NCBI GenBank assembly: GCA_028286865.1
Contig: JAQBQU010000015.1
Location: 1 to 47,357 of the forward strand
Direction: 5' to 3'
Length of the DNA stretch: 47,357 nt
Source: Candidatus Kaiserbacteria bacterium
Lineage (GTDB): Bacteria > Patescibacteriota > Minisyncoccia > Phycocordibacterales > UBA2100
The position numbers and the translations under genes are program-made. The stretch's first letter is position 1, and each line of letters opens with the position of its first letter. A model generated the notes under the pieces. It did not search any database and was not told the origin of the DNA. It saw only the letters and a list, made by a program, of their open reading frames with translations. This document shows positions 7,112-15,050 of the stretch, piece by piece.

Positions 7112-8038
7112 ATGATCCTTCAAAAAAAGCGAATACGTAAGCTCGGGCCAAATGTCCCATTCCTGAAGCCCGGAGAAGTAGTAGTGATAGGTATACGCGA
7201 CCTCGATCGCTTTCCCGATCAGCTAACTAAGATCGGGCTTGGTGCGGATGTGCAGCCCGGAAGTTCCATACTGCCGGCCGGCCGTTTCGGACCGATCAGT
7301 GAATATAATGCGGACGGAAGAGTTGTCGTTCACAAGGATCAGCCAATGGAGACTGCATATCGATGGAGGGAGTGGACATGGACCGAGTGGCATGGCCGCG
7401 ATGCCGTTCAGAACTCAAAGTTCGTTGACGTTCCATACAAGAGATACCCTCGCAGCCATATCGATGCGATTGGAGTAGAGCTTAGTGTCTTTGCGGACAC
7501 GTCGGGCGCACTGATAATCACTGCACCCGCCCTGACACACACGCCAGAGAATGGAGAGTTGCTGCTGCACACGATTAATCTGATGCTGGAGATATTCGGA
7601 GAGTGTCACTTCTTCACCGAGAACCTCGAACAAATCATCAAGGTTCCGCTCAAGAGATTGAACTGGCAGCTGCTTCCTCCAGGAGAACGACCATGGAATA
7701 CCTTGCGGCAAGAACTCAGCTCCGTAGTGGATGCAGCTCCGGATGGTAAACGTGTCATCATCGAGCATCGGCTCGAAACGATAAATAAGTACAGCCCAGG
7801 CTTCGCTGCGGTGGGAAATGGCGGCTTCAGTGGCTATGTTGTGCTCGGCTTCCCTGAGAAGAACATGTACGTCTTAGAGAGCCTGCTCTACGGAAATGCA
7901 ACGTACGTACTGGGCACGGACTGGGAGGATCTCTCGCGTATGAGTAAGAAAGAGATCTTAGACGAGCAGCGACATCTCGGGAGGATAATTCATCGCGAAG
8001 GCTGGGAGAAGAACATGCGGAAAACTCTGACGACTTAG
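7112..8038 (+). CDS. Orphan protein, 308 residues, partner of YjzC-like gene
   Basis: I do not recognise this family. The protein is soluble, with no signal peptide or membrane helix. Residues 1-110 hold several W and R residues (YRWREWTWTEWHGRDAVQN). The central part is hydrophobic and beta-rich (IGVELSVFADTSGALIITAP), and the C-terminal third reads GNGGFSGYVVLGFPEKNMYVLES. It starts four bases after the YjzC-like gene and is divergent from immR, so it is the main cargo of the element's rightward operon. A defence or host-interaction role is possible, but no motif shows it. Its stop overlaps the end of the convergent next gene. Confidence 0.75.
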   Translation: MILQKKRIRKLGPNVPFLKPGEVVVIGIRDLDRFPDQLTKIGLGADVQPGSSILPAGRFGPISEYNADGRVVVHKDQPMETAYRWREWTWTEWHGRDAVQNSKFVDVPYKRYPRSHIDAIGVELSVFADTSGALIITAPALTHTPENGELLLHTINLMLEIFGECHFFTENLEQIIKVPLKRLNWQLLPPGERPWNTLRQELSSVVDAAPDGKRVIIEHRLETINKYSPGFAAVGNGGFSGYVVLGFPEKNMYVLESLLYGNATYVLGTDWEDLSRMSKKEILDEQRHLGRIIHREGWEKNMRKTLTT

Positions 8039-8502
8039 CTGGATCGAGCCGCGGATCTGACTGTGACTGTGCGGGATATGCGACTGATCTCTTCTTTGAG
8101 TTCGATCTCATTCTCGCTCCTATTCTCAAAGACTCCCGTTTGCAGCTCTGCACGTAACAGCGCTACTTCTAACTGAGCAACTAACTTTATAGCCGCGAGT
8201 CGGTCTTTAAATCCTATGTCGCGACCCTTATACGCAATGGTTGTTAGATCTTTAATGAACTTTTGATATTGTTTGCGCACTTCAGCGATCCGCTCCTCCA
8301 CACGGGGCCGATCCGCTAACCCCTGTGTCAGGGTAATGCGATTTTCATTCATTATGCGAGCGACGTATTTGTCACTGATCGACCGGCCCGTGCTGTCCTT
8401 TATGATTGTCTGCATGCTTCGTATTGAGACGAGCGGATCGTTTGCAAGCGCTTCGGAAATAATACCGGAGAGAAAATGGCGCTGCTGAGGTAAGACTTTC
8501 AT
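8035..8502 (-). CDS. Orphan protein with predicted N-terminal helix-turn-helix
   Basis: A 155-residue helical protein. Residues 1-60 look like a winged helix or helix-turn-helix (IRSMQTIIKDSTGRSISDKYVARIMNENR). The rest is a long charged helix (RVEERIAEVRKQYQKFIKDLTTIAYKGRDIGFKDRLAAIKLVAQLEVALLRAELQ) that could dimerise. I recognise no family; phage small terminase-like or transposon-encoded DNA-binding proteins have a similar build. A repeat with two GTCGTA units (GTCGTAGTATGTCGTAC) lies about 5-21 bases upstream of the start and could be its operator. Ends overlap the convergent 7112-8038 gene by four bases. Confidence 0.65.
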   Translation of the reverse strand: MKVLPQQRHFLSGIISEALANDPLVSIRSMQTIIKDSTGRSISDKYVARIMNENRITLTQGLADRPRVEERIAEVRKQYQKFIKDLTTIAYKGRDIGFKDRLAAIKLVAQLEVALLRAELQTGVFENRSENEIELKEEISRISRTVTVRSAARSS

Positions 8503-8646
8503 GGTGTCGTAGTATGTCGTACTTCAGTGAATGTAATGGTTCTAACTCCTATAGGTAGTCAGTATGCGCGACCGTTTCGCTCATTCTTTGAGCGATTACT
8601 ACGTCTTTGCCAAGTGATTGCCACGCGACCAGTTCAGCTACGAGCT

Positions 8647-8676
8647 GGTTCCAATTCTGTCCCACTTGGGTCACAA
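8647..8676 (+). other. Candidate attR: decayed copy of tRNA-Glu 3' end
   Basis: GGTTCCAATTC...CCC..TTGGGTCACAA can be aligned with the tRNA-Glu end GGTTCGATTCCCCGTGGGGTCACCA, with GGTTC at one end and GGGTCAC at the other identical but a few bases inserted between. It would be the displaced original tRNA end. The match is imperfect, so this is only a candidate. Confidence 0.35.
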
Positions 8677-8686
8677 ATTACAGAAC

Positions 8687-8710
8687 AAACCTGCGCTGCC
8701 GCAGGTTTTT
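8687..8710. terminator. Strong terminator at right end of element
   Basis: AAACCTGCG (8687-8695), loop CTGC and CGCAGGTTT (8700-8708) form a perfect 9-bp stem followed by TT. It is symmetric, with A run before and T run after, so it could work in both directions. Confidence 0.7.
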
Positions 8711-8847
8711 CTGAATTTGGGAAGACGGAGCGATGTTTCGTTTGCGAGCGAACCCTCGGATGCGGACTGGAGAATTCTTGCTCGATGCAGCAAGAATTAT
8801 GTGGCTCACGGGTAAAGCGCAAAATTACGCCAGACTCAATTCCCGGG

Positions 8848-9291
8848 TCAATGAGTTACGAATTTACTGAGGCTGTTATCCACGAGCGTGTCTTTTTTTG
8901 GATCAAAAATACTGTCGCCGTCGTCCATATAATATACCGCTTCATAATGGCCGCCGGGTACAGTCGGTCTCAGTAGAGGAACCTTGCTTTCTCTGTAAGT
9001 TCCCATATGAAATAGTTTTGCACCGAGTATGCGCACGCCATCTCCGTCTCGGATCGCAACCCATACCAAGTCGGGTACCGAGTAAACACTTACAATAGTG
9101 GTGGTGCCTGCGGACTGATCAAGCGCGGAAAGCCCAGCATCTTCTACTGCCTGCCTGCCCGTCGCGTCAGGATATACAATTTCAGGTTCTTGATGCTTCG
9201 GGAAGGTTATTGCCGGACCATACGCCCAGAAAGCAACTCCTAAAGTTGCCACGCAACATATTCCCAGCCCGATCTTCAATCTTCTGGACAT
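8848..9291 (-). CDS. DUF7282-like membrane-anchored extracytoplasmic protein
   Basis: A 147-residue protein with an N-terminal transmembrane anchor (residues 6-26, IGLGICCVATLGVAFWAYG). Its C-terminal domain resembles DUF7282: VWVAIRDGDGVRILGAKLFHMGTYRESKVPLLRP...YEAVYYMDDGDSIFDPKKD, with an aspartate-rich end like a calcium loop. It is a paralogue of the protein at 13658-14164; the two genes bracket the first ABC exporter pair and the AlkA-like gene. A TAAGAT box (9299-9304) seven bases before the ATG predicts a nearly leaderless mRNA. It is likely exposed outside the cell; function unknown. Confidence 0.75.
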   Translation of the reverse strand: MSRRLKIGLGICCVATLGVAFWAYGPAITFPKHQEPEIVYPDATGRQAVEDAGLSALDQSAGTTTIVSVYSVPDLVWVAIRDGDGVRILGAKLFHMGTYRESKVPLLRPTVPGGHYEAVYYMDDGDSIFDPKKDTLVDNSLSKFVTH

Positions 9292-9358
9292 TGCCGGAAT
9301 CTTACCATTAGATCAGAAGTCTGTTTGAGCCTTTCCCGACAGCTGTTGGTAACGCAGG

Positions 9359-11122
9359 TCAACTCGCCCGCTTGCCGTGGAGGAGCATTTCTACCGCGTG
9401 GTCCATTGAGCCCGCCTGGGTCACTTCCCCGCCATTGACGAAGAATATCTCGTCGGCGTTCTCTATCGTGTTGAGGCGGTGTGCGATGATGACGCGCGTC
9501 GTTTTCGCCGGAAGTTTTTTGAGGATGTCTTCGAGCAACTGTTCGGTGACCGTATCGATGTTAGCTGTCGCTTCGTCGAGAATGAGGAGTTCCGGATCAC
9601 GGAGCACGGTGCGCATGAATGCGATGAGCTGCTTCTGGCCGAGCGAAAGCGCGTCGCCCGAGGTCGCCACGGGGGCCTCAAGCCCGCCGTCGAAGCGCAC
9701 GAGCAGGCTTTCGAGCCCCGCATCATGTATCACCTTCTGCAGCTGCTCGTTGGTGTAGTCCTTGTATTCGCTGTTGCCGTAGAGGATGTTGTCGCGCACG
9801 GTACCGGAGAAAAGGATCGGCTCCTGCAGGATGAATCCGATCTTCTTTGTGCGCTCTTCGGCAGAGTAGGTGCGGATGTCGCGGCCGCTCAGATACACGG
9901 TGCCTTCGGAGGGGTCATAGAGGCGCGCCATCAATGACGCGGTCGTGGTTTTGCCGCCGCCCGTCGGACCGACAAGCGCATACGTCTTCCCTGCTTCGAG
10001 CGCGATGTTCACATTGTGCAAAACATCCTTTTCGGGCGTGTAGCGGAATGCGACATTCTTGAATTCGAGCAACGCCTTTGTCTCGATACTGGTCCCGGCG
10101 ACGGGCGGAAGTATCATCATGTCGTTGCGCATCTGAAGGATGGCTGAGATTCGGTCCCATCCGGCGAGCGCCACCTGGAAGTTCGACCAGAGCGCCGCAA
10201 GCTGGCGCAGTGGATTGTAGAAGTTGCTCACATATCCCAGATACCCGATCATAAGACCGAGCGTGAACTGTCCCACGGTGATCAAGTAGAGTCCGTATGC
10301 GAGGACGACAAGCTGTGCGAGATTCGACGAGAATCCGAAGACCGGCGTGAATGTCTGGTTCGCGATACCTGCGCCGATCGCCGTCTTGTAGTTCACGTCG
10401 TTGGCAGTTTGGAAACGCTCACGGAAGAAATCCCGGCGGTTGAACGCCACGACCACCTTGAAATTATTGAGGCTCTCGGCGATCTCAGCAGAGAGACCGC
10501 CTGTCGCGGTAAGAGAGGCCGCATTCTTGCGCTTTACCCACGGAGAGACGATCTGCGTGAATACCAGAAGTGCGAGCGCCGGAGCGAGCGCGGCGAGACC
10601 GAGCTTCAGATTGATGGCGAGCAGGAATATACCGGCACCTATCATGATGACGATCGACCCCACGAACTGCACGAGGGTCTGCGAGAAGAACTGGTTGAGC
10701 TTATCGGTGTCGTTGTTGATACGAGAGATGAGATCTCCCGCTTTATTCGCGTTGAAGAACGCGACCGGGAGTTCCTGAAGTTTTGAGAATATAGTGGTGC
10801 GCAGATTGAACAGGACACGCTGTCCCACGCCACCCATGAGCCGCGTCTGTCCGTAGCTCGTAAAGAGCCCGAGGACGTAGAGGCCGAACAAAATGAAGCC
10901 GAACGTGACGACCCCTCCGTACTGACCCGCGATGATGTACGTGTCCACTACATGCGCGATAAGCAGCGGCGCGAGCAGGTTGATACCGGAATTAGCGAGT
11001 GTCGCGAATGCGGCGAATATAAGGATGTTGCGCTCGCCCGAAAGCAGCGGCCACAGACCGCGCATCGCGCCCCAAGCGCTCAGCTTCGCTTTATTCTGTT
11101 CGGAATTAAGTTCGTAATTCAT
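9359..11122 (-). CDS. ABC exporter half-transporter, catalytically canonical subunit with degenerate signature
   Basis: A 587-residue type IV ABC half-exporter (MsbA/LmrA fold): six membrane helices (about 35-330), then the nucleotide-binding domain. Walker A is GPTGGGKTT (385-393), Walker B LLILDEAT with Glu517, and H-loop His548 in IIAHRL. The signature is LSLGQ (492-496) instead of LSGGQ. With the upstream subunit, whose Glu and His are replaced, this makes one canonical and one degenerate ATP site, as in heterodimers such as TM287/288. The start at 11122 overlaps the upstream gene by 17 bases; a longer in-frame start at 11206 would put most of its extension inside that gene and is less likely. 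Substrate unknown. Confidence 0.9.
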   Translation of the reverse strand: MNYELNSEQNKAKLSAWGAMRGLWPLLSGERNILIFAAFATLANSGINLLAPLLIAHVVDTYIIAGQYGGVVTFGFILFGLYVLGLFTSYGQTRLMGGVGQRVLFNLRTTIFSKLQELPVAFFNANKAGDLISRINNDTDKLNQFFSQTLVQFVGSIVIMIGAGIFLLAINLKLGLAALAPALALLVFTQIVSPWVKRKNAASLTATGGLSAEIAESLNNFKVVVAFNRRDFFRERFQTANDVNYKTAIGAGIANQTFTPVFGFSSNLAQLVVLAYGLYLITVGQFTLGLMIGYLGYVSNFYNPLRQLAALWSNFQVALAGWDRISAILQMRNDMMILPPVAGTSIETKALLEFKNVAFRYTPEKDVLHNVNIALEAGKTYALVGPTGGGKTTTASLMARLYDPSEGTVYLSGRDIRTYSAEERTKKIGFILQEPILFSGTVRDNILYGNSEYKDYTNEQLQKVIHDAGLESLLVRFDGGLEAPVATSGDALSLGQKQLIAFMRTVLRDPELLILDEATANIDTVTEQLLEDILKKLPAKTTRVIIAHRLNTIENADEIFFVNGGEVTQAGSMDHAVEMLLHGKRAS

Positions 11123-12863
11123 AAGTACTTGTTGAACGCTGCGAATTATAGATCTGTACGTACTCCGGCGACGACTCCATAAGGCTCTGATGCGTGCCTT
11201 GTGCAAGGACCTCGCCCTCCATGATCAGGATCACCTGGTCGTAGGATTCGATCGGCGCGATCTTCTGTGTGATAGAGACGAGCGTCAGGTCCGGATAGTT
11301 CTTTGAGATGTTCCCCAATATCTTGGCCTCGGTCTGCGCATCGACGCGTGCGGTGAAGTCGTCGAGGAAAAGGATCGTGGGATTGAGCGCCAATGCGCGC
11401 GCGAGCATAAGACGCTGCTTCTGTCCGCCGGAGAGCGATGTGCCGCGCTCGGATACGAGCGTGTCGAGACCCTGCGGGAGCGTATGGAGAAAATCCGCAA
11501 GCTCCGCCGTGTCGATCGCCTTCTGGAGCGATTCATCAGTGACCGTCGTACTGAATGCGATGTTCTCCCGCACGGTGGTATTGAAAAGCACGCTGTCCTG
11601 GAAGACCAGACCGATCTGCGGGTAGAAAGATGCGCGCTCATAGGTCTCGAGCGCCCTGCCGTCATATTCGACGTCGCCATGCTTCGGCACCGTGAGACCG
11701 GTCATCACATTGAGAAGTTGTGTCTTCCCTGCTGCCGTCGGCCCGATGATGGCGGTACGCGTTTTTGGCATGATAGTGAGAGACACATCGCGCAGTGCGT
11801 GTTTTTCTCCATACATGACGGTCACATTCTTCACTTCGATCTTGCCCTCGAGGGTATTCCTCACCGTCCCTTCGTCCTTCTCATCCGGTGCCCGCAGCAC
11901 TTCGTAGATACGACCGTACGATGCGGTCGCCTGTGCGATGAGGTTGCTCATGAATCCGATGATAAGTATCGGGAAGATAAGTATCATGATGTAGCTCATG
12001 AACGCGGCGAACGAGCCGATAGTCATCGAGCCGTTCACGACATAGTAGCCGCCGAGCGTTACCACGATAAGCGACCCCATGCTCGCCACGAACGTGATGA
12101 TCGGGATCATGAAAGAAAAGAGCTTGAGGATGCTGATGCCGAGGTTGCGCGCACGCGTATTGGCACCGCTGAACTTCTTGTGCTCGACGTCGCTCGAGTG
12201 CAGGACACGGATGAGCGCGGCCCCCATGATGCTCTCATTGATCACTTTATTGAGGCGGTCGATGACCTCGCGCGCCTGTAGGAAAAGCGTACGTACCTGT
12301 TTGAGGATCACGAAGAACGTCCCGCCGATCATCGGAATGATCGTGAGGACCGCGAGTGCGAGGCGCCAGTCTATCGTAAGCAATATGATCGCCGCGCCGA
12401 TGATGATGACACCGGAAGAAACGAGGGAGACGACCACTTGGGAGACGAACATTTTCACGGCATCAATGTCCGACGTGACATTGGTAAGCAGCTTCGACGG
12501 ATCACGGTCTTCTATAAAGCGATACCCCTGATGCGAGATCTTATTCACGATGTCGCTGCGCATATCGCGCGCGACCTTCTCTGATACATACGTCTGGAGA
12601 ATGCTTTGCAGATAGGTGAACAAAAAGATGCCGAACGAGAATCCGCCGAATACCACGATCAGGTGTGGCAAATTGCTCGTATGCGTCACGTAGGCGTCGA
12701 TACCGTGCGAGACCAGTTTCGGCAAATAGAGCGTGAGCACGTTGGCTATGATGGCGATGATCGTGAGCCACACCACCCAGGCGCGGTACGGAGCGAGTAT
12801 GCTGAAAATGCTCGGCACGGTAGGTGCCGCGGGTCCTGCTTCAGATGAAGTTGGTTCCGCCAT
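11106..12863 (-). CDS. ABC exporter half-transporter, degenerate-site subunit
   Basis: A 585-residue half-exporter with an N-terminal membrane domain (about 25-315) and an ATPase domain. Walker A is GPTAAGKT (374-381) and the signature is a good LSGGQ (477-481). Walker B is ILFLDD, so the catalytic glutamate position is Asp502, and the H-loop histidine is Gln533 (SITQKIA). These are the replacements known for the non-hydrolytic site of heterodimeric exporters. It therefore pairs with the overlapping downstream subunit (LSLGQ signature). The promoter at 12938-12966 drives both genes. Substrate cannot be read from the sequence; drugs, lipids or peptides are all possible. Confidence 0.9.
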   Translation of the reverse strand: MAEPTSSEAGPAAPTVPSIFSILAPYRAWVVWLTIIAIIANVLTLYLPKLVSHGIDAYVTHTSNLPHLIVVFGGFSFGIFLFTYLQSILQTYVSEKVARDMRSDIVNKISHQGYRFIEDRDPSKLLTNVTSDIDAVKMFVSQVVVSLVSSGVIIIGAAIILLTIDWRLALAVLTIIPMIGGTFFVILKQVRTLFLQAREVIDRLNKVINESIMGAALIRVLHSSDVEHKKFSGANTRARNLGISILKLFSFMIPIITFVASMGSLIVVTLGGYYVVNGSMTIGSFAAFMSYIMILIFPILIIGFMSNLIAQATASYGRIYEVLRAPDEKDEGTVRNTLEGKIEVKNVTVMYGEKHALRDVSLTIMPKTRTAIIGPTAAGKTQLLNVMTGLTVPKHGDVEYDGRALETYERASFYPQIGLVFQDSVLFNTTVRENIAFSTTVTDESLQKAIDTAELADFLHTLPQGLDTLVSERGTSLSGGQKQRLMLARALALNPTILFLDDFTARVDAQTEAKILGNISKNYPDLTLVSITQKIAPIESYDQVILIMEGEVLAQGTHQSLMESSPEYVQIYNSQRSTSTYELRT

Positions 12864-12937
12864 ATCGGCTACAAGCGTCAGTATGGCCTCGACCCGGTGA
12901 CGGTTTCATGAACCTCTGATCGGCTTGATTAAGAATT

Positions 12938-12966
12938 ATGTTAGCACCTTACCTAATCGTGGTCAA
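12938..12966 (-). promoter_or_regulatory. Promoter of the first ABC exporter pair
   Basis: Minus strand TTGACC (12961-12966), exactly 17 bp, TAACAT (12938-12943). It gives a leader of about 70 bases before 12863. Confidence 0.65.
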
Positions 12967-13001
12967 CGCGCTGATACATTCCTTCTCAGCATGCGGAAGC
13001 G

Positions 13002-13007
13002 TATGAT
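13002..13007 (+). promoter_or_regulatory. -10 box of leaderless AlkA-like gene
   Basis: TATGAT lies exactly six bases before the ATG at 13014, so transcription would begin at or next to the start codon. No Shine-Dalgarno sequence is present. Confidence 0.5.
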
Positions 13008-13013
13008 GCGGAC

Positions 13014-13661
13014 ATGTCACGTTTTCATAAACAGCCCGACTTTTCGGGATCGATAAAGGCGCTCCGTAAGGATACGGCTCTGAGAGCAGTTATCCGCGCG
13101 CACGGGCCGATGGACCTCACGCGATATCACGCCAACTCGCGCGGCATATTCCCTGCCCTCTTACGCTCTATCGTGTCACAGCAGATATCGAGTAAGGCCG
13201 CGGCATCGATACTCGCACGCGTGGTCGCGTTATTTCCGAAGAATAAGCCGACCCCGGAACTGCTCCTGAAAATTCCGTCTCCTAAACTGCGCAAAGCGGG
13301 GCTTTCCGCCGCAAAGGTCACCTACGTAAAGGATCTTGCCAAGAGATGTCTCGACGGCACGGTAGATGAAAAGAAATTTCCCAAGATGACCTCGCAGGAG
13401 ATCATCGATCACTTGGTGCAGGTCAAAGGCATCGGAGAGTGGACGGCGCACATGCTTCTCATATTCACGCTGTACCGGCCCGATATATTGCCGGTCGGTG
13501 ATCTTGCCATCCGCAAGGGCTTCCAAGCGGTGTACGGTCTCAAAGAAATGCCGAACAAGAAAGAAATGGAGCGTATAGCAAAACCGTGGCGTTCTCACGC
13601 CACGGCTGCTTCCTGGTACCTCTGGCGCGTTGCCGACGAGGTCAAGATAAAGAAGGCTTAA
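13014..13661 (+). CDS. DNA-3-methyladenine glycosylase II (AlkA/MAG-like)
   Basis: A 215-residue base-excision repair glycosylase of the HhH-GPD superfamily, which removes alkylated purines. The substrate-side helix reads ALLRSIVSQQISSKAA, the helix-hairpin-helix is VKGIGEWTAHM, and the catalytic aspartate follows in ILPVGDLAIRKG. It lacks the extra N-terminal domain of E. coli AlkA and is closer in size to archaeal and yeast MAG-type enzymes. A TATGAT box six bases before the ATG predicts a leaderless transcript. It is divergent from the ABC pair and its stop overlaps the convergent DUF7282-like gene by three bases. Confidence 0.9.
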   Translation: MSRFHKQPDFSGSIKALRKDTALRAVIRAHGPMDLTRYHANSRGIFPALLRSIVSQQISSKAAASILARVVALFPKNKPTPELLLKIPSPKLRKAGLSAAKVTYVKDLAKRCLDGTVDEKKFPKMTSQEIIDHLVQVKGIGEWTAHMLLIFTLYRPDILPVGDLAIRKGFQAVYGLKEMPNKKEMERIAKPWRSHATAASWYLWRVADEVKIKKA

Positions 13662-14164
13662 TCTCCGTTCGTCGCGGAGAAAGTGTCGGAAACACCGGTG
13701 ACGAGCGCGTCTGCGTGCATGTCGAATTTCTTGTCACCATTGTCCGCGTACAAGACCGCCGTATAGTTGCTGCCGGAAACGGTGTTGCGCAAGAGCGGGA
13801 CTGATACGTTCTCGTGCGTTCCTGCCGTAAGCCATGCTGCTCCATAGATGCGCATGCTGTCGCGCACTGCGACCCATCCTGCTTTTGCGAGCGTTACCGA
13901 TGCGACCCGCACCGAGTCTCCTGCCGGCTGATCGCCGACCGAAAGCGCTTCGCCCGAAGATGAGACGGTGTTGCCTGAGCCCGAGAGATCGGTCTCGGAT
14001 GCAGCTGTGCCTGTAGTATCAGTCGTGATCGAAGTTCCGGTCGATGTCGCCATCGTGCCCGTACTTGCCGCCGGCTTGCTAAAGAGCCACCACGCGAGCA
14101 ATCCCACCACTACGATCACCGCGACTCCGATAGCTATCTGTGTGTTCCTCTGGTTCGTATCCAT
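13658..14164 (-). CDS. DUF7282-like membrane-anchored protein, second paralogue
   Basis: A 168-residue protein: an N-terminal helix (TQIAIGVAVIVVVGLLAWWLF), a Ser/Thr/Gly-rich linker (about 35-80), then a domain matching the 8848-9291 protein (VASVTLAKAGWVAVRDSMRIYGAAWLTAGTHENVSVPLL...YADNGDKKFDMHADALV). The start at 14164 is preferred over 14218 because the membrane helix begins just after it. It probably sits on the outer face of the membrane. Its neighbours are repair and tRNA-modification genes, so the context says little about its role. Confidence 0.75.
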   Translation of the reverse strand: MDTNQRNTQIAIGVAVIVVVGLLAWWLFSKPAASTGTMATSTGTSITTDTTGTAASETDLSGSGNTVSSSGEALSVGDQPAGDSVRVASVTLAKAGWVAVRDSMRIYGAAWLTAGTHENVSVPLLRNTVSGSNYTAVLYADNGDKKFDMHADALVTGVSDTFSATNGD

Positions 14165-14232
14165 ATAATATATAAAGCGAATATGCCCCCAGTGTAGGAC
14201 ACCCCTGGCGGGAGTCAATCGCCCATTTGGCG

Positions 14233-14862
14233 CTACAAATTCGGCAGAAAACGAGCTATTTCATCAGCTGAAACAGCACTTTCGCGCAAGATCTTGGGAC
14301 TTTCGCCGGAGACGTCGAGCACTGTGGACGGCGCACGCGCCGGTAATGCTCCGGCGTCGATAACGAGATCGATATTCGCGTCGCCGAGTTGCGCGAGAAT
14401 ACTATCGACATCATTCGCGGGCGGTGCTCCAGCCGTGTTCGCGCTCGTTGCGGTGATCGGGCCGCCGAAGATGCGCAGCAGGTCTATACAAAATTCATTA
14501 TCTGGGATACGAAATCCAAACGTTTCGGGCCCGTTCATGATTCCGGTGTTGAAATTCCTCTTTTGAACAATGAAGGTGATCTTACCCTTGGACAGTTCCT
14601 GCGAAAGCGTCTCGACGATCGGTGGGATGATCCCATATTCGCGGGCCATCGCGATGCCAGAGACTATGGAATGCATTCGCTTTCCCACATTGCGTCCCTT
14701 CACTGAAAATATTTTCATTACTGCCGCGTCGGAAAGCGCATCGGCACCCAGTCCGTAGAGAGTATCGGTCGGAAATAGAACAATGCCACCGCTGCGTAGC
14801 ACATCTGCCGCACGCTGTGCCGCGCTCTCGATACCTGAATCCTTGAGCGAAATGCGCTCCAT
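14233..14862 (-). CDS. tsaC: L-threonylcarbamoyladenylate synthase (TsaC/Sua5/YrdC)
   Basis: A 209-residue YrdC-domain enzyme that makes threonylcarbamoyl-AMP from threonine, bicarbonate and ATP, the first step of t6A37 modification of ANN-decoding tRNAs. Visible motifs are GGIVLFPTDTLYGLGADA, the basic KGRNVGKRM region and TATSANTAGAPPANDV. There is no Sua5 C-terminal domain, so it is TsaC-sized. The start lies eight bases after the CCA end of tRNA-Val on the same strand, so its mRNA is probably released by tRNA processing. Its pathway partner TsaD is encoded at 18723. Confidence 0.93.
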   Translation of the reverse strand: MERISLKDSGIESAAQRAADVLRSGGIVLFPTDTLYGLGADALSDAAVMKIFSVKGRNVGKRMHSIVSGIAMAREYGIIPPIVETLSQELSKGKITFIVQKRNFNTGIMNGPETFGFRIPDNEFCIDLLRIFGGPITATSANTAGAPPANDVDSILAQLGDANIDLVIDAGALPARAPSTVLDVSGESPKILRESAVSADEIARFLPNL

Positions 14863-14870
14863 ATAATGAT

Positions 14871-14945
14871 TGGTGCGCGATGAGGGAATTGGACCCCCGA
14901 CCTACCCCACGTCAAGGGGTCGCTCTACCACTGAGCTAATCGCGC
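14871..14945 (-). tRNA. tRNA-Val (anticodon GAC)
   Basis: The 75-nt cloverleaf has acceptor GCGCGAT/ATCGCGC, D arm GCTCAGTGGTAGAGC, anticodon stem ACCCC/GGGGT with loop TTGACGT (anticodon GAC), T arm with GGTCCAATTCC and an encoded 3' CCA. The tsaC ATG follows after eight bases. Confidence 0.95.
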
Positions 14946-15050
14946 ATTGAACAAATGAGTTCCTGACGTGCGCTACCTGAAAGTATCATTCACCGAGGTA
15001 ACGACGCATGAACTGGCACAGTTTACCAAAAAAACCTCTCTTCGCCAGTC

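Larger units (their letters stand above)
8503..8847. other. Gene-free, hairpin-rich right end of the element
   Basis: No gene is supported. Inverted repeats are dense: CGCTCA/TGAGCG (8578-8594), ACCAG/CTGGT near 8628-8649, a 9-bp terminator stem (8687-8708) and AATTCTTGCT/AGCAAGAATT (8773-8798). A sequence resembling the tRNA-Glu 3' end lies at 8647-8676. The element's right junction is probably in this interval, because the core-type DUF7282 gene begins directly after it. Confidence 0.5.

Noticed and set aside
8527-8976. A 149-codon open frame and a shorter one on the opposite strand
   Set aside because: They cross hairpins and the C-terminal part of the DUF7282 gene, and have odd composition and no ribosome-binding site. 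The minus-strand piece VICDPSGTELEP looks like translated tRNA-end sequence, which supports the attR idea rather than a gene.
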